Counted from the stretch's first letter, positions 1 through 4,950 are shown. The stretch: 5,704 bases of DNA from Methanobacterium sp. UBA410 (GCA_002498385.1 DAHH01000020.1:1-5704); one strand, 5' to 3'. A program made the numbers and translations. The notes: generated by a model not told the origin, from the letters alone.

Positions 1-247
1 GTTAATAGTTCAAGCTATTTAAATCTATTTATTATCCATGATATATTCGGGAATAAAGTGGATTTAAACTCAGATGAGGGCTGGTTTTAGGGAATGAAAA
101 ATTGGATTAAGCTGTGTAGAAATATTTATTAGAAAAAGGGCATAAAAATTCAGAAAACCTCTTTTAAGTGATTAAAATTTAATATGGAGATTCCTCTTTT
201 GTTAAATTCTCCCATTCCAACCAATTCTTTGATTCAAATGAATTTGA
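1..247. other. AT-rich stretch without recognisable gene
   Basis: I find no open frame with a plausible start and ribosome site, no RNA gene and no clear repeat here. The stretch is very AT-rich with frequent stops in all frames, like an intergenic or decayed region. It leads into a short frame resembling the end of an Hsp20 protein, so it may be the eroded upstream part of that gene, but I could not recognise any earlier Hsp20 segment in it. Confidence 0.5.
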
Positions 248-373
248 TTGAATATGAAACAAACAATCTTTTGGGATAAAATCTTGAAAGGAGCAGTTTG
301 TGCTCATTTTAAAGATTCTCTCTTAACTGTAACTGTTCCTGAAAAATTGTTTATGAAACGTATCATATACTAA
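248..373 (+). pseudogene. Possible C-terminal remnant of a small heat-shock protein (Hsp20/alpha-crystallin)
   Basis: A 41-codon frame runs from the stop at 245-247 to TAA at 371-373. Its middle reads CAHFKDSLLTVTVPEKL. This resembles the end of the alpha-crystallin domain, where family members have an A-x-[FY]-K-[ND]-G-x-L-x-V-x-V-P-K pattern. The usually conserved Gly is Ser here, and the C-terminal I-x-I anchoring motif is not clear. The rest of the roughly 90-residue domain is absent upstream, and there is no ribosome site. If real, this is a dead fragment. The match is short and could be chance, so the call is tentative. Confidence 0.33.
359..370 (+). promoter_or_regulatory. Candidate TATA region for the hicB-like gene
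   Basis: The AT-rich string CGTATCATATAC is centred about 26 bases before the ATG at 392, the distance expected from an archaeal TATA box to a transcription start. No Shine-Dalgarno sequence precedes that ATG, so a leaderless transcript starting at or near 392 is possible. The match to TTTATATA is weak. Confidence 0.22.
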
Positions 374-391
374 TTAAATTGTGGATAAAGC

Positions 392-608
392 ATGAAAAAT
401 ATAAAAATAATTGTGGAAAAGCATCCGGAAGGCTATGTTGCATATTCCCATTGGCTTTAAGGGTGTTGTTGTGGGCGAAGGTGACACCTATGAAGAAGCA
501 ATTTCTGATGTGAAATCAGCCATTGAATTCCACATGGAAACTTTTGGAAAGGAATCCATTAAGAATAGTGAGATTATAGAAACATTCTATAAAAATTCTC
601 TACAATAA
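392..608 (+). pseudogene. HicB-family antitoxin-like protein, interrupted by a +1 frameshift
   Basis: From ATG 392 the frame reads MKNIKIIVEKHPEGYVAY and then stops at TAA 458-460. The +1 frame continues from 447 as PIGFKGVVVGEGDTYEEA and on to TAA 606-608. Joined at 445/447, skipping T446, this gives a 71-residue protein with the HicB pattern: an N-terminal beta strand with E-x-x-x-EGYVAY, a short G-rich strand, then DTYEEA-x-x-[DN]VKSAIEFH. HicB proteins are usually antitoxins that neutralise the HicA mRNA interferase. No hicA is visible upstream or downstream, so this is an orphan. A start at TTG 411 would lack the first strand and is unlikely. One extra base in the TTCCC run would explain the break, either as a real mutation or a sequencing slip. 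Family assignment is fairly secure; inactivity is inferred. Confidence 0.7.
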
Positions 609-624
609 GATCAACGTTAACAAA

Positions 625-738
625 TGTTGCATTGATAAAACAACACGTTGAATGATTTTCTACTGAATCTTTTTGTTATACTAATAAAACAGAAGCTTTC
701 TGAAATGTTTCCTGTTGTACCAATAAAACAAGACCTTT
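625..738. repeat. Three degenerate ~26-bp direct repeats
   Basis: Copies lie at 625-650, 674-699 and 713-738. Each starts TGTT and shares the core [AG]ATAAAACA. By eye, copies 2 and 3 match at 21 of 26 positions, and copies 1 and 3 at about 18 of 26. Start-to-start distances are 49 and 39 bp. They fill the spacer between the broken hicB and the convergent ABM gene. Spacing and divergence do not fit a CRISPR array, and no function is known to me. Confidence 0.5.
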
Positions 739-778
739 TTATCATTTCAAACTGAACACTTTAACTTCATTTGTTTTT

Positions 779-813
779 AAAAAAATCATAAAAAAGTATT
801 TTTCCATCAAAAA
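779..813 (-). terminator. U-tract terminator region downstream of the ABM gene
   Basis: Read on the minus strand, the sequence after the ABM stop contains T-runs of 5 (813-809), 6 (795-790) and 7 (785-779). Consecutive T-tracts without a strong hairpin are the usual form of intrinsic termination in euryarchaea, so the ABM transcript probably ends here, before reaching the convergent hicB remnant. Confidence 0.5.
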
Positions 814-829
814 GAGAACTGCACCAGAA

Positions 830-1120
830 TCACATTTTCTCAGCCGAGTAAACAGCAATATCCATTTCTTCAGCCACAATATTTTCAATGGCCTTGCCGA
901 ATGCTTTGAAGTGTTCTGTTTGCATGTGTGCATCCAGGGCCTGGGAGCTCTCCCACTGTTCGAGCATAATGAGAAGGTTTTCATCTTCTGTTCCAGCGTA
1001 CAGATTGTAGCTGATGTTGCCTGAGTCCAGGCGGCTGGAATCAATTAGATCCTGCGATTTTGAAATGATTTTGTCTCTTTCACCATTTTTGGCTTTTATT
1101 TTGGCTCTTACAATTATCAT
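830..1120 (-). CDS. Antibiotic biosynthesis monooxygenase (ABM/YgiN-like) domain protein
   Basis: This is a 96-residue single-domain protein of the ABM family (dimeric ferredoxin-like fold, often annotated putative quinol monooxygenase). Visible family features are the N-terminal strand MIIVRAKIKA, then D-S-G-x-x-x-Y (32-38), E-D-E, the EQW motif (54-56) and D-A-H-M-x-x-E-H-F (63-71) with H65 and H70. The length is normal and no signal peptide or membrane segment is seen, so it should be cytosolic. The start is set by an AGGAGGG ribosome site (1135-1129) 8 bases upstream; a longer frame reaching 1201 would run over the promoter and is rejected. Methanobacteriales lack quinones, so the quinol label should not be taken literally; substrate and role are unknown. 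The gene has its own promoter, whose core nearly duplicates that of the alcohol dehydrogenase operon, which suggests co-regulation with it. Confidence 0.85.
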   Translation of the reverse strand: MIIVRAKIKAKNGERDKIISKSQDLIDSSRLDSGNISYNLYAGTEDENLLIMLEQWESSQALDAHMQTEHFKAFGKAIENIVAEEMDIAVYSAEKM

Positions 1121-1167
1121 ACACTTTTCCCTCCTGTCCACAGAAAAGAATTTTTCCATGGAACCCT

Positions 1168-1187
1168 TGGTTTCATTTGGGAAACCA
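1168..1187. promoter_or_regulatory. Inverted repeat at the presumed ABM transcription start
   Basis: TGGTTTC-N6-GAAACCA has perfect 7-bp arms (1168-1174 and 1181-1187). It sits just downstream of the minus-strand TATA box (1191-1198), so it overlaps the expected start site near 1168. A protein bound there would block initiation; if transcription starts further upstream it would instead form a small hairpin in the leader. No binding protein is known. Confidence 0.45.
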
Positions 1188-1190
1188 TAA

Positions 1191-1198
1191 CATATAAA
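1191..1198 (-). promoter_or_regulatory. TATA box of the ABM gene
   Basis: The minus strand reads TTTATATG, close to the methanogen consensus TTTATATA. A start about 25 bases downstream would fall near 1168, giving a leader of about 50 bases to the ATG at 1120, which carries a good ribosome site. The same box with the same flanking operator recurs before the alcohol dehydrogenase gene. Confidence 0.65.
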
Positions 1199-1219
1199 CA
1201 TACCGAATGCTCGGTTTGT
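1198..1219. promoter_or_regulatory. TetR-type operator-like dyad at the ABM promoter
   Basis: The core is ACCGA-ATGC-TCGGT (1202-1215), a perfect 5-bp dyad with 4-bp spacer. Extended to 22 bp, 8 of 9 positions in each arm are paired. It abuts the TATA box on the side where TFB contacts the B-recognition element, so a bound protein would be expected to repress. Dyads of this size are common operators for TetR-family proteins, and the remains of such a regulator begin just beyond it. The binding protein is inferred, not shown. Confidence 0.6.
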
Positions 1220-1225
1220 AAGGTT

Positions 1226-1237
1226 GACTGTACAGTC
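1226..1237. promoter_or_regulatory. Perfect 12-bp palindrome GACTGTACAGTC
   Basis: A perfect 12-bp palindrome lies 6 bp upstream (for the ABM gene) of the TetR-type dyad, with centre-to-centre distance 23 bp, about two helical turns. It overlaps the final stop of the tetR remnant by one base. It may be a second protein-binding site or chance. Confidence 0.35.
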
Positions 1238-1450
1238 TAATAGTTGAATGTGTACCTGTTTATCACCTCAACAAGGGGGGTTGTACCTGCTTGTGAAGTG
1301 GTAGTAAAATCCGCCAGGGTGATGTCGGATTTTTTTATGATCTCATTTAGAGAATCATCGGCAAACCCTTTTTTTTAGGAATAGCTTAAAGGCTATTTCC
1401 GTGATTCTAACTTTTGTTTTCATGCTTTTATTCTTTATTTCCGTGTACAT
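1237..1450 (-). pseudogene. Decayed TetR/AcrR-family transcriptional regulator (N-terminal HTH part only)
   Basis: Correcting three one-base indels gives a typical TetR_N domain. From ATG 1450 the frame reads MYTEIKNKSMKTK and then VRITEIAFKLFLKK. An extra A in the A8 run (plus-strand T8 at 1369-1376) shifts it; the next frame gives GFADDSLNEIIKKSDITLA. A missing G near 1311-1312 shifts it again to GFYYHFTSRYN, where FYYHF is the hallmark of the recognition helix. An extra C in the C6 run (plus-strand G6 at 1275-1280) returns it to PLVEVINRYTFNY and TAG at 1237-1239. TetR proteins run to about 190 residues; only about 70 codons remain, and the 116 bases before the ABM start hold nothing like the ligand-binding domain. 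It is therefore both frameshifted and truncated. It lies upstream of ABM on the same strand and divergent from the ADH operon, the usual place for a local repressor. Confidence 0.72.
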
Positions 1451-1493
1451 ACTTCTTTTAGTTAGCTCAGTGGAAATTTTATTACTTTTGAGT

Positions 1494-1501
1494 ATTATAA
1501 A
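1494..1501 (-). promoter_or_regulatory. TATA box of the tetR remnant
   Basis: The minus strand reads TTTATAAT. A start about 26 bases downstream would fall near 1471, some 20 bases before the ATG at 1450, which supports 1450 over the in-frame ATG at 1423 as the original start. No strong ribosome site is visible before either. Confidence 0.42.
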
Positions 1502-1559
1502 TTTGTGTGTCAGTATTAACAGATCTGGGATGTAGATATAAGTTATTTTCTATAAAACG

Positions 1560-1571
1560 GGTTTATAAACC
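1560..1571. promoter_or_regulatory. Perfect 12-bp palindrome GGTTTATAAACC
   Basis: This perfect palindrome sits 5 bp upstream of the operator-like block of the ADH promoter; centres are 22 bp apart. The ABM promoter has an unrelated 12-bp palindrome at nearly the same relative place. Its middle is TATA-like, but it lies about 190 bases before the ADH start codon, so an accessory binding site is more likely than the core promoter. Confidence 0.35.
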
Positions 1572-1576
1572 TTTGT

Positions 1577-1598
1577 ACAAACAGAGCATTCGCTATGT
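1577..1598. promoter_or_regulatory. Degenerate copy of the TetR-type operator at the ADH promoter
   Basis: Within these 22 bases the sequence matches the ABM operator (read on the minus strand) at 20 positions, including the central GAGCATTCG. The two differences each break a pair of the dyad: ACCGA becomes ACAGA and TCGGT becomes TCGCT. Only 6 of 9 arm positions pair, against 8 of 9 at ABM. It overlaps the TATA box by one base exactly as at ABM. A common origin is clear from the identity; whether anything still binds is unknown. Confidence 0.6.
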
Positions 1599-1605
1599 TT
1601 ATATA
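1598..1605 (+). promoter_or_regulatory. TATA box of the ADH-ALDH operon
   Basis: TTTATATA is a perfect match to the methanogen TATA consensus. Transcription would begin near 1628, next to the 10-bp palindrome CATGATCATG (1622-1631), giving a leader of about 125 bases. No better box lies nearer the gene; the T-rich run at 1699-1710 is a poor match. Confidence 0.7.
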
Positions 1606-1627
1606 CCACAAAATCACAACGCATGAT

Positions 1628-1751
1628 CATGGACTGAGTGAGGTGAAAAAAATTAAGGAGTGGAAAATTTAACAATCGGTGAAATAGGAAATTAATGAAC
1701 TTTATTTTTTGTTAAACTGTAAGTTAAAAAAAAATTTTTAGGAGGAATAAT
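1628..1751 (+). promoter_or_regulatory. Long 5' leader of the ADH operon with an AU-rich hairpin
   Basis: The inferred leader is long for a methanogen. Its 3' part can fold: T1705-1710 with A1729-1734, and TTAA 1712-1715 with TTAA 1724-1727, around an 8-base loop with one mismatch. The fold ends about 5 bases before the ribosome site GGAGG (1741-1745), which lies 6 bases from ATG 1752. Being almost all A-U it would be weak. No known riboswitch is recognised. Confidence 0.35.
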
Positions 1752-2927
1752 ATGCAGAGATTTACATTACCAAGGGATATATACTTCGGAGAAAATGCTT
1801 TAGACTACTTAAAAGAGTTAGATGGTAAAAAAGCTGTGTTAGTCATTGGTGGAGGATCAATGAAACGCTTCGGTTTCGTTGACAAAGTACTGGACAACCT
1901 GAAAGAAGCAGGCCTTGAAACTAAGTTAATTGAAGGAGTTGAACCTGACCCATCTGTGGACACCGTTATGAAAGGTGCTGCAACCATGAGAGAATTCGGA
2001 CCGGACTGGATTGTCGCAATGGGTGGAGGATCACCAATAGATGCTGCAAAAGCAATGTGGACATTCTACGAGCATCCTGAAGCAACATTTGAAGATTTAA
2101 CAGTTCCATTCTCCTTCCCAAAACTAAGACAGAAAGCTAAATTTATAGCAATATCCTCAACAAGCGGTACAGCTACAGAAGTAACCTCCTTCTCAGTTAT
2201 AACTGACTACAAAACAGGAATTAAATGGCCGTTAGCTGACTTTGAAATCACCCCTGATGTGGCAATCCTGGATCCAAGCATACCTCAAACAATGCCTCCA
2301 AAACTGGTTGCATACACGGGAATGGATGCCTTAACGCACGCAATAGAAGCATATGTTGGAACCACACACCAGCCATTCACGGATGCTCTGGCACTTGACG
2401 CAATCAAGTTGGTATTTGAATACCTACCAGACTCCTACAAAGGAGACAAAAAAGCAAGGGAAACCATGCATTACGCACAGTGCGAAGCAGGTATGGCATT
2501 TTCCAACGCACTTCTGGGTATTGTTCACTCACTGGCTCACAAAACAGGTGCAGAATTCTCCACAGGACACATACCACACGGATGTGCAAATGCAATCTAC
2601 TTACCATATGTTATTAAATTCAACGAAAAAGCAGATAAAACAAGATACGCGGCTATCGGTAAATTCTTAGGAATGAAAGGTACTGATGAAGAGATTATAG
2701 ACGAACTTGTGGGTAAGATCAGAGATTACAATAAAAAATTAGGTATCCCACATGACTTAAAAGAATTCGGAATAAAGGAAGACGAATTCAAAGAAAAAGT
2801 GTCAGAAATCGCTACAAGAGCCATGGATGATGCATGCACACCAAGTAATCCAAGAAAAGTTACACCAGAACTGTTCGAAAAACTATTGAACAACATTTAC
2901 TATGGTAAAGAGGAAATTGATTACTAA
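1752..2927 (+). CDS. Iron-containing (group III) alcohol dehydrogenase, probably NADP(H)-dependent
   Basis: A 391-residue Fe-ADH of normal family length. It would interconvert a primary alcohol and its aldehyde in the cytosol; ethanol or butanol-type substrates are likely but not proven. The N-terminal half is a Rossmann-like domain with GGGSMKRFG (33-41), then GGGSPIDAAK (91-100) that grips the cofactor pyrophosphate, and SSTSGTATE (135-143). The C-terminal helical domain carries the metal ligands: D192 and H196 in GMDALTHAIEAY, H259 in VHSLAH, and H276 in HIPHG, by alignment with E. coli FucO (D196, H200, H263, H277). FucO has an Asp after its first cofactor strand that favours NAD; this protein has GGGS with basic residues, as in NADPH-using YqhD, so NADP(H) is inferred. 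GGAGG lies 6 bases before the ATG. The next gene begins 40 bases downstream, so they form an operon. Confidence 0.93.
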   Translation: MQRFTLPRDIYFGENALDYLKELDGKKAVLVIGGGSMKRFGFVDKVLDNLKEAGLETKLIEGVEPDPSVDTVMKGAATMREFGPDWIVAMGGGSPIDAAKAMWTFYEHPEATFEDLTVPFSFPKLRQKAKFIAISSTSGTATEVTSFSVITDYKTGIKWPLADFEITPDVAILDPSIPQTMPPKLVAYTGMDALTHAIEAYVGTTHQPFTDALALDAIKLVFEYLPDSYKGDKKARETMHYAQCEAGMAFSNALLGIVHSLAHKTGAEFSTGHIPHGCANAIYLPYVIKFNEKADKTRYAAIGKFLGMKGTDEEIIDELVGKIRDYNKKLGIPHDLKEFGIKEDEFKEKVSEIATRAMDDACTPSNPRKVTPELFEKLLNNIYYGKEEIDY

Positions 2928-2967
2928 ATGAAGTGTATTAAAACATAAAAAAGGAGTTGACCATACA

Positions 2968-4452
2968 ATGAAGAATCCAGCAAGGGACAATTACAATCTA
3001 TTCATCAACGGTGAATGGGTGGACGCATCTGATAAAGGAACATTTAAAGCTACTTGCCCTGCAAACGGTGAAGTACTATCCACATGTGCTGAAGCAACAA
3101 AAGAAGATGTTGATAAAGCAGTAAAAGCTGCATGGGAAGCATTTAAGGACTGGAAAGATGTACCAGCAGCAGAGCGTGCAGATATCCTATTAAAAATAGC
3201 TGACATCATAGACGACAATGCAGAAAAATTGGCCATGATCGAGTGTCTGGACAACGGTAAAGCAATAAGGGAGCTGAATACAATTGACATTCCATTTGCA
3301 GCAGACCACTTCCGATACTTCGCAAGTGCAGTGAGAACAGAAGAGGGATCAGCCAAAATGCTGGACAACAACACCCTAAGCTTAATTTTAAGGGAACCAA
3401 TAGGAGTTGTTGGACAGATAGTTCCATGGAACTTCCCGCTCTTAATGGCAGCATGGAAACTAGCACCTGTACTGGCTGCAGGATGCTGCACTGTATTCAA
3501 ACCATCAAGCCACACTTCACTGAGTGTTCTTGAACTTGCAAAATTAATAGAGGACGTACTACCAGCAGGAGTCTTCAACGTAATCACAGGAAAGGGGTCA
3601 CGTTCTGGACAGTACATCCTTGACCACCCAGACATCCGTAAACTGGCATTCACAGGTTCAACCGATGTTGGATGCAATGTTGCATGTGCAGCAGCAGATA
3701 AAATAATACCATCCACCCTGGAACTTGGAGGTAAATCAGCAAACATCTACTTCCCAGACTGCAAATGGGACATGGCAATGGACGGTCTGCAGTTAGGTAT
3801 ACTCTTCAACCAGGGACAGGTATGCTGTGCAGGTTCACGTATATTTATCCATGAAGATATCTACGACAAGTTCATAAAGGATGCAGTGGACGCTTTCAAC
3901 AAAGTGAAAGTTGGACTACCATGGAAAGAGGACACCCAGATGGGAGCTCAAATATACGAATCACACCTTAACAAGATCCTTAAACACATTGAAAATGGTA
4001 AAGCTGAAGGTGCAAAGGTTGCATGCGGTGGGGAACGTATAACTGAAGGAGAACTTGGTAAAGGTTACTTCATGCAGCCAACCCTGATGACCGATGTAAC
4101 CAACGACATGGACATAGCTCAGGAAGAAATATTTGGACCAGTTGCCGTGGCAATTAAGTTCAAAACAGAAGAAGAAGTCATTAAAATGGCCAATGACAGT
4201 AAATACGGTTTAGGTGGAGCTGTATGGACTAGGGATATTAACAGAGCAATCCGGGTAAGTAGAGCTATAGAAACCGGACGTATGTGGGTGAACACATACA
4301 ACGCTATCCCTGCAGGTGCTCCATTCGGAGGATGCAAAGCTTCTGGTGTAGGCCGTGAAACCCACAAAGTGATACTGGACCACTACACCCAGATGAAGAA
4401 CATCATGATAAACCTGTCAGAAGCACCATCCGGTTTCTACCCCAAAAAATAA
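2968..4452 (+). CDS. NAD(P)-dependent aldehyde dehydrogenase
   Basis: A 494-residue classical ALDH-superfamily enzyme, full length, cytosolic, oxidising an aldehyde irreversibly to the acid. Every catalytic element is present: N155 in PWNFP, K178 in FKPS, the FTGS loop (228-231), general base E252 in LELGG, nucleophile C286 in GQVCCAGSR (aligned to Cys302 of human ALDH2), E387 in EEIFGPV, and the C-terminal PFGG-x-K-x-SG motif (452-460). S181 replaces the Glu that in ALDH2-like enzymes binds the adenosine ribose and favours NAD, so NADP(H) use is possible. AGGAG at 2952-2956 serves ATG 2968. Only 40 bases separate it from the ADH, with no promoter or terminator between, so the natural substrate is probably the aldehyde made by that enzyme, for example acetaldehyde to acetate. 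A strong hairpin terminator follows 16 bases after the stop. It lacks a CoA-acylating signature, so the product should be the free acid. Confidence 0.93.
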   Translation: MKNPARDNYNLFINGEWVDASDKGTFKATCPANGEVLSTCAEATKEDVDKAVKAAWEAFKDWKDVPAAERADILLKIADIIDDNAEKLAMIECLDNGKAIRELNTIDIPFAADHFRYFASAVRTEEGSAKMLDNNTLSLILREPIGVVGQIVPWNFPLLMAAWKLAPVLAAGCCTVFKPSSHTSLSVLELAKLIEDVLPAGVFNVITGKGSRSGQYILDHPDIRKLAFTGSTDVGCNVACAAADKIIPSTLELGGKSANIYFPDCKWDMAMDGLQLGILFNQGQVCCAGSRIFIHEDIYDKFIKDAVDAFNKVKVGLPWKEDTQMGAQIYESHLNKILKHIENGKAEGAKVACGGERITEGELGKGYFMQPTLMTDVTNDMDIAQEEIFGPVAVAIKFKTEEEVIKMANDSKYGLGGAVWTRDINRAIRVSRAIETGRMWVNTYNAIPAGAPFGGCKASGVGRETHKVILDHYTQMKNIMINLSEAPSGFYPKK

Positions 4453-4468
4453 ATAACCCATACCTGTT

Positions 4469-4502
4469 AGAGTTATTGTGAAAATACAATAACTCTTTTT
4501 TT
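4469..4502 (+). terminator. Hairpin plus T-run terminator after the ALDH gene
   Basis: A perfect 11-bp inverted repeat, AGAGTTATTGT (4469-4479) and ACAATAACTCT (4486-4496), encloses a 6-base loop and runs directly into seven Ts (4496-4502). This is textbook intrinsic-terminator form. It ends only 18 bases before the Nudix start codon and 1 base before that gene's ribosome site (4504-4509), so it either separates the Nudix gene from the ADH-ALDH operon or lets a fraction of transcripts through. Confidence 0.75.
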
Positions 4503-4520
4503 CAGGAGGAACTGATCAGT

Positions 4521-4934
4521 ATGGGAAAACATAAAAATCCACTTTTAACTGTGGACACCGTAACTCTCTGTGAAGATAAATTTATAGTTTTTGTCAAACG
4601 AAAAAACGATCCATACAAGGGCTCATGGGCTCTTCCAGGAGGCTTTGTTGAGTACGGTGAAACAGTAGAATCTGCAGCCATGAGAGAAACCAAAGAAGAA
4701 ACAGGTCTTGAAGTGGAGCTTGATAAACTCGTAGGGGTCTACTCTGACCCTGAAAGGGATCCAAGGGGCCACATGATATCTGTATGTTTCCTAGCCCATA
4801 GAACCGGTGGAAAACTTAAAGCCGCAAGTGATGCCGCAGAAGTTCAATACTTAAAGATTGGGGAAGTTTCAAAGATCCAACTGGCATTTGATCATGAGAA
4901 GATGATCGAAAAGGCAATGAAAATAAGGATCTAA
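4521..4934 (+). CDS. Nudix hydrolase, ADP-ribose pyrophosphatase-like
   Basis: A 137-residue single-domain Nudix protein. The Nudix box fits G-x5-E-x7-REUxEExGU: G41, E47, R55-E56, E59-E60, G62-L63, preceded by WALPG (36-40); only the hydrophobic U position is Thr (T57), which is common. Downstream, YSDPERDPRGH (74-84) puts a proline 15 residues after the box, as in ADP-ribose pyrophosphatases, and I recall the pattern from archaeal enzymes such as MJ1149. It would cleave ADP-ribose to AMP and ribose 5-phosphate, a clean-up role in NAD(P) turnover. The start is supported by AGGAGG (4504-4509), though the 11-base spacer is long and holds the palindrome ACTGATCAGT. No promoter fits between the preceding terminator and the ATG, so expression depends on readthrough or on a start inside the ALDH gene. 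Substrate is inferred. Confidence 0.9.
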   Translation: MGKHKNPLLTVDTVTLCEDKFIVFVKRKNDPYKGSWALPGGFVEYGETVESAAMRETKEETGLEVELDKLVGVYSDPERDPRGHMISVCFLAHRTGGKLKAASDAAEVQYLKIGEVSKIQLAFDHEKMIEKAMKIRI

Positions 4935-4950
4935 CATCTTAATGGACAAC

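Noticed and set aside
411..608. HicB-like gene starting at TTG 411 as an intact 65-residue protein
   Set aside because: Its first residues do not fit the family, while the proper N-terminal strand is encoded in another frame from ATG 392; a frameshifted gene explains both.
625..738. Degenerate CRISPR array
   Set aside because: Repeats are too diverged, spacers would be only about 23 and 13 bases, and there are no cas genes nearby.
1121..1201. In-frame N-terminal extension of the ABM protein (27 extra residues, start at 1201)
   Set aside because: It covers the TATA box and operator, is not ABM-like, and the ATG at 1120 has an AGGAGGG site at ideal spacing.
1306..1333. Stem AAAATCCG / CGGATTTT followed by a T-run, as a plus-strand terminator
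   Set aside because: It lies inside the reconstructed tetR HTH coding region with no plus-strand gene before it; the pairing is better explained as coincidence of the coding sequence.
1352..1407. Nested inverted repeats (GAATCA / TGATTC around GGAATAGC / GCTATTTCC) as a structured RNA
   Set aside because: It also falls within the tetR remnant, the stems are mutually exclusive in part, and no known RNA family fits.
1461..1473. GTTAGCTCAGTGG resembling a tRNA D-arm
   Set aside because: No acceptor stem, anticodon arm or TTC-type T-arm lies at the required distances.
1643..1672. Nine-codon GTG-initiated frame in the adh leader as a leader peptide
   Set aside because: No convincing ribosome site, no run of regulatory codons, and short frames of this size occur by chance.
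2991..3746. Long minus-strand frame opposite the aldehyde dehydrogenase
   Set aside because: It is a shadow of a confidently identified gene, has low-complexity Ser/Ala-rich composition and no ribosome site.
4511..4520. Palindrome ACTGATCAGT between the Nudix ribosome site and ATG as an operator
   Set aside because: A lone 10-bp palindrome is expected by chance, and there is no promoter beside it.
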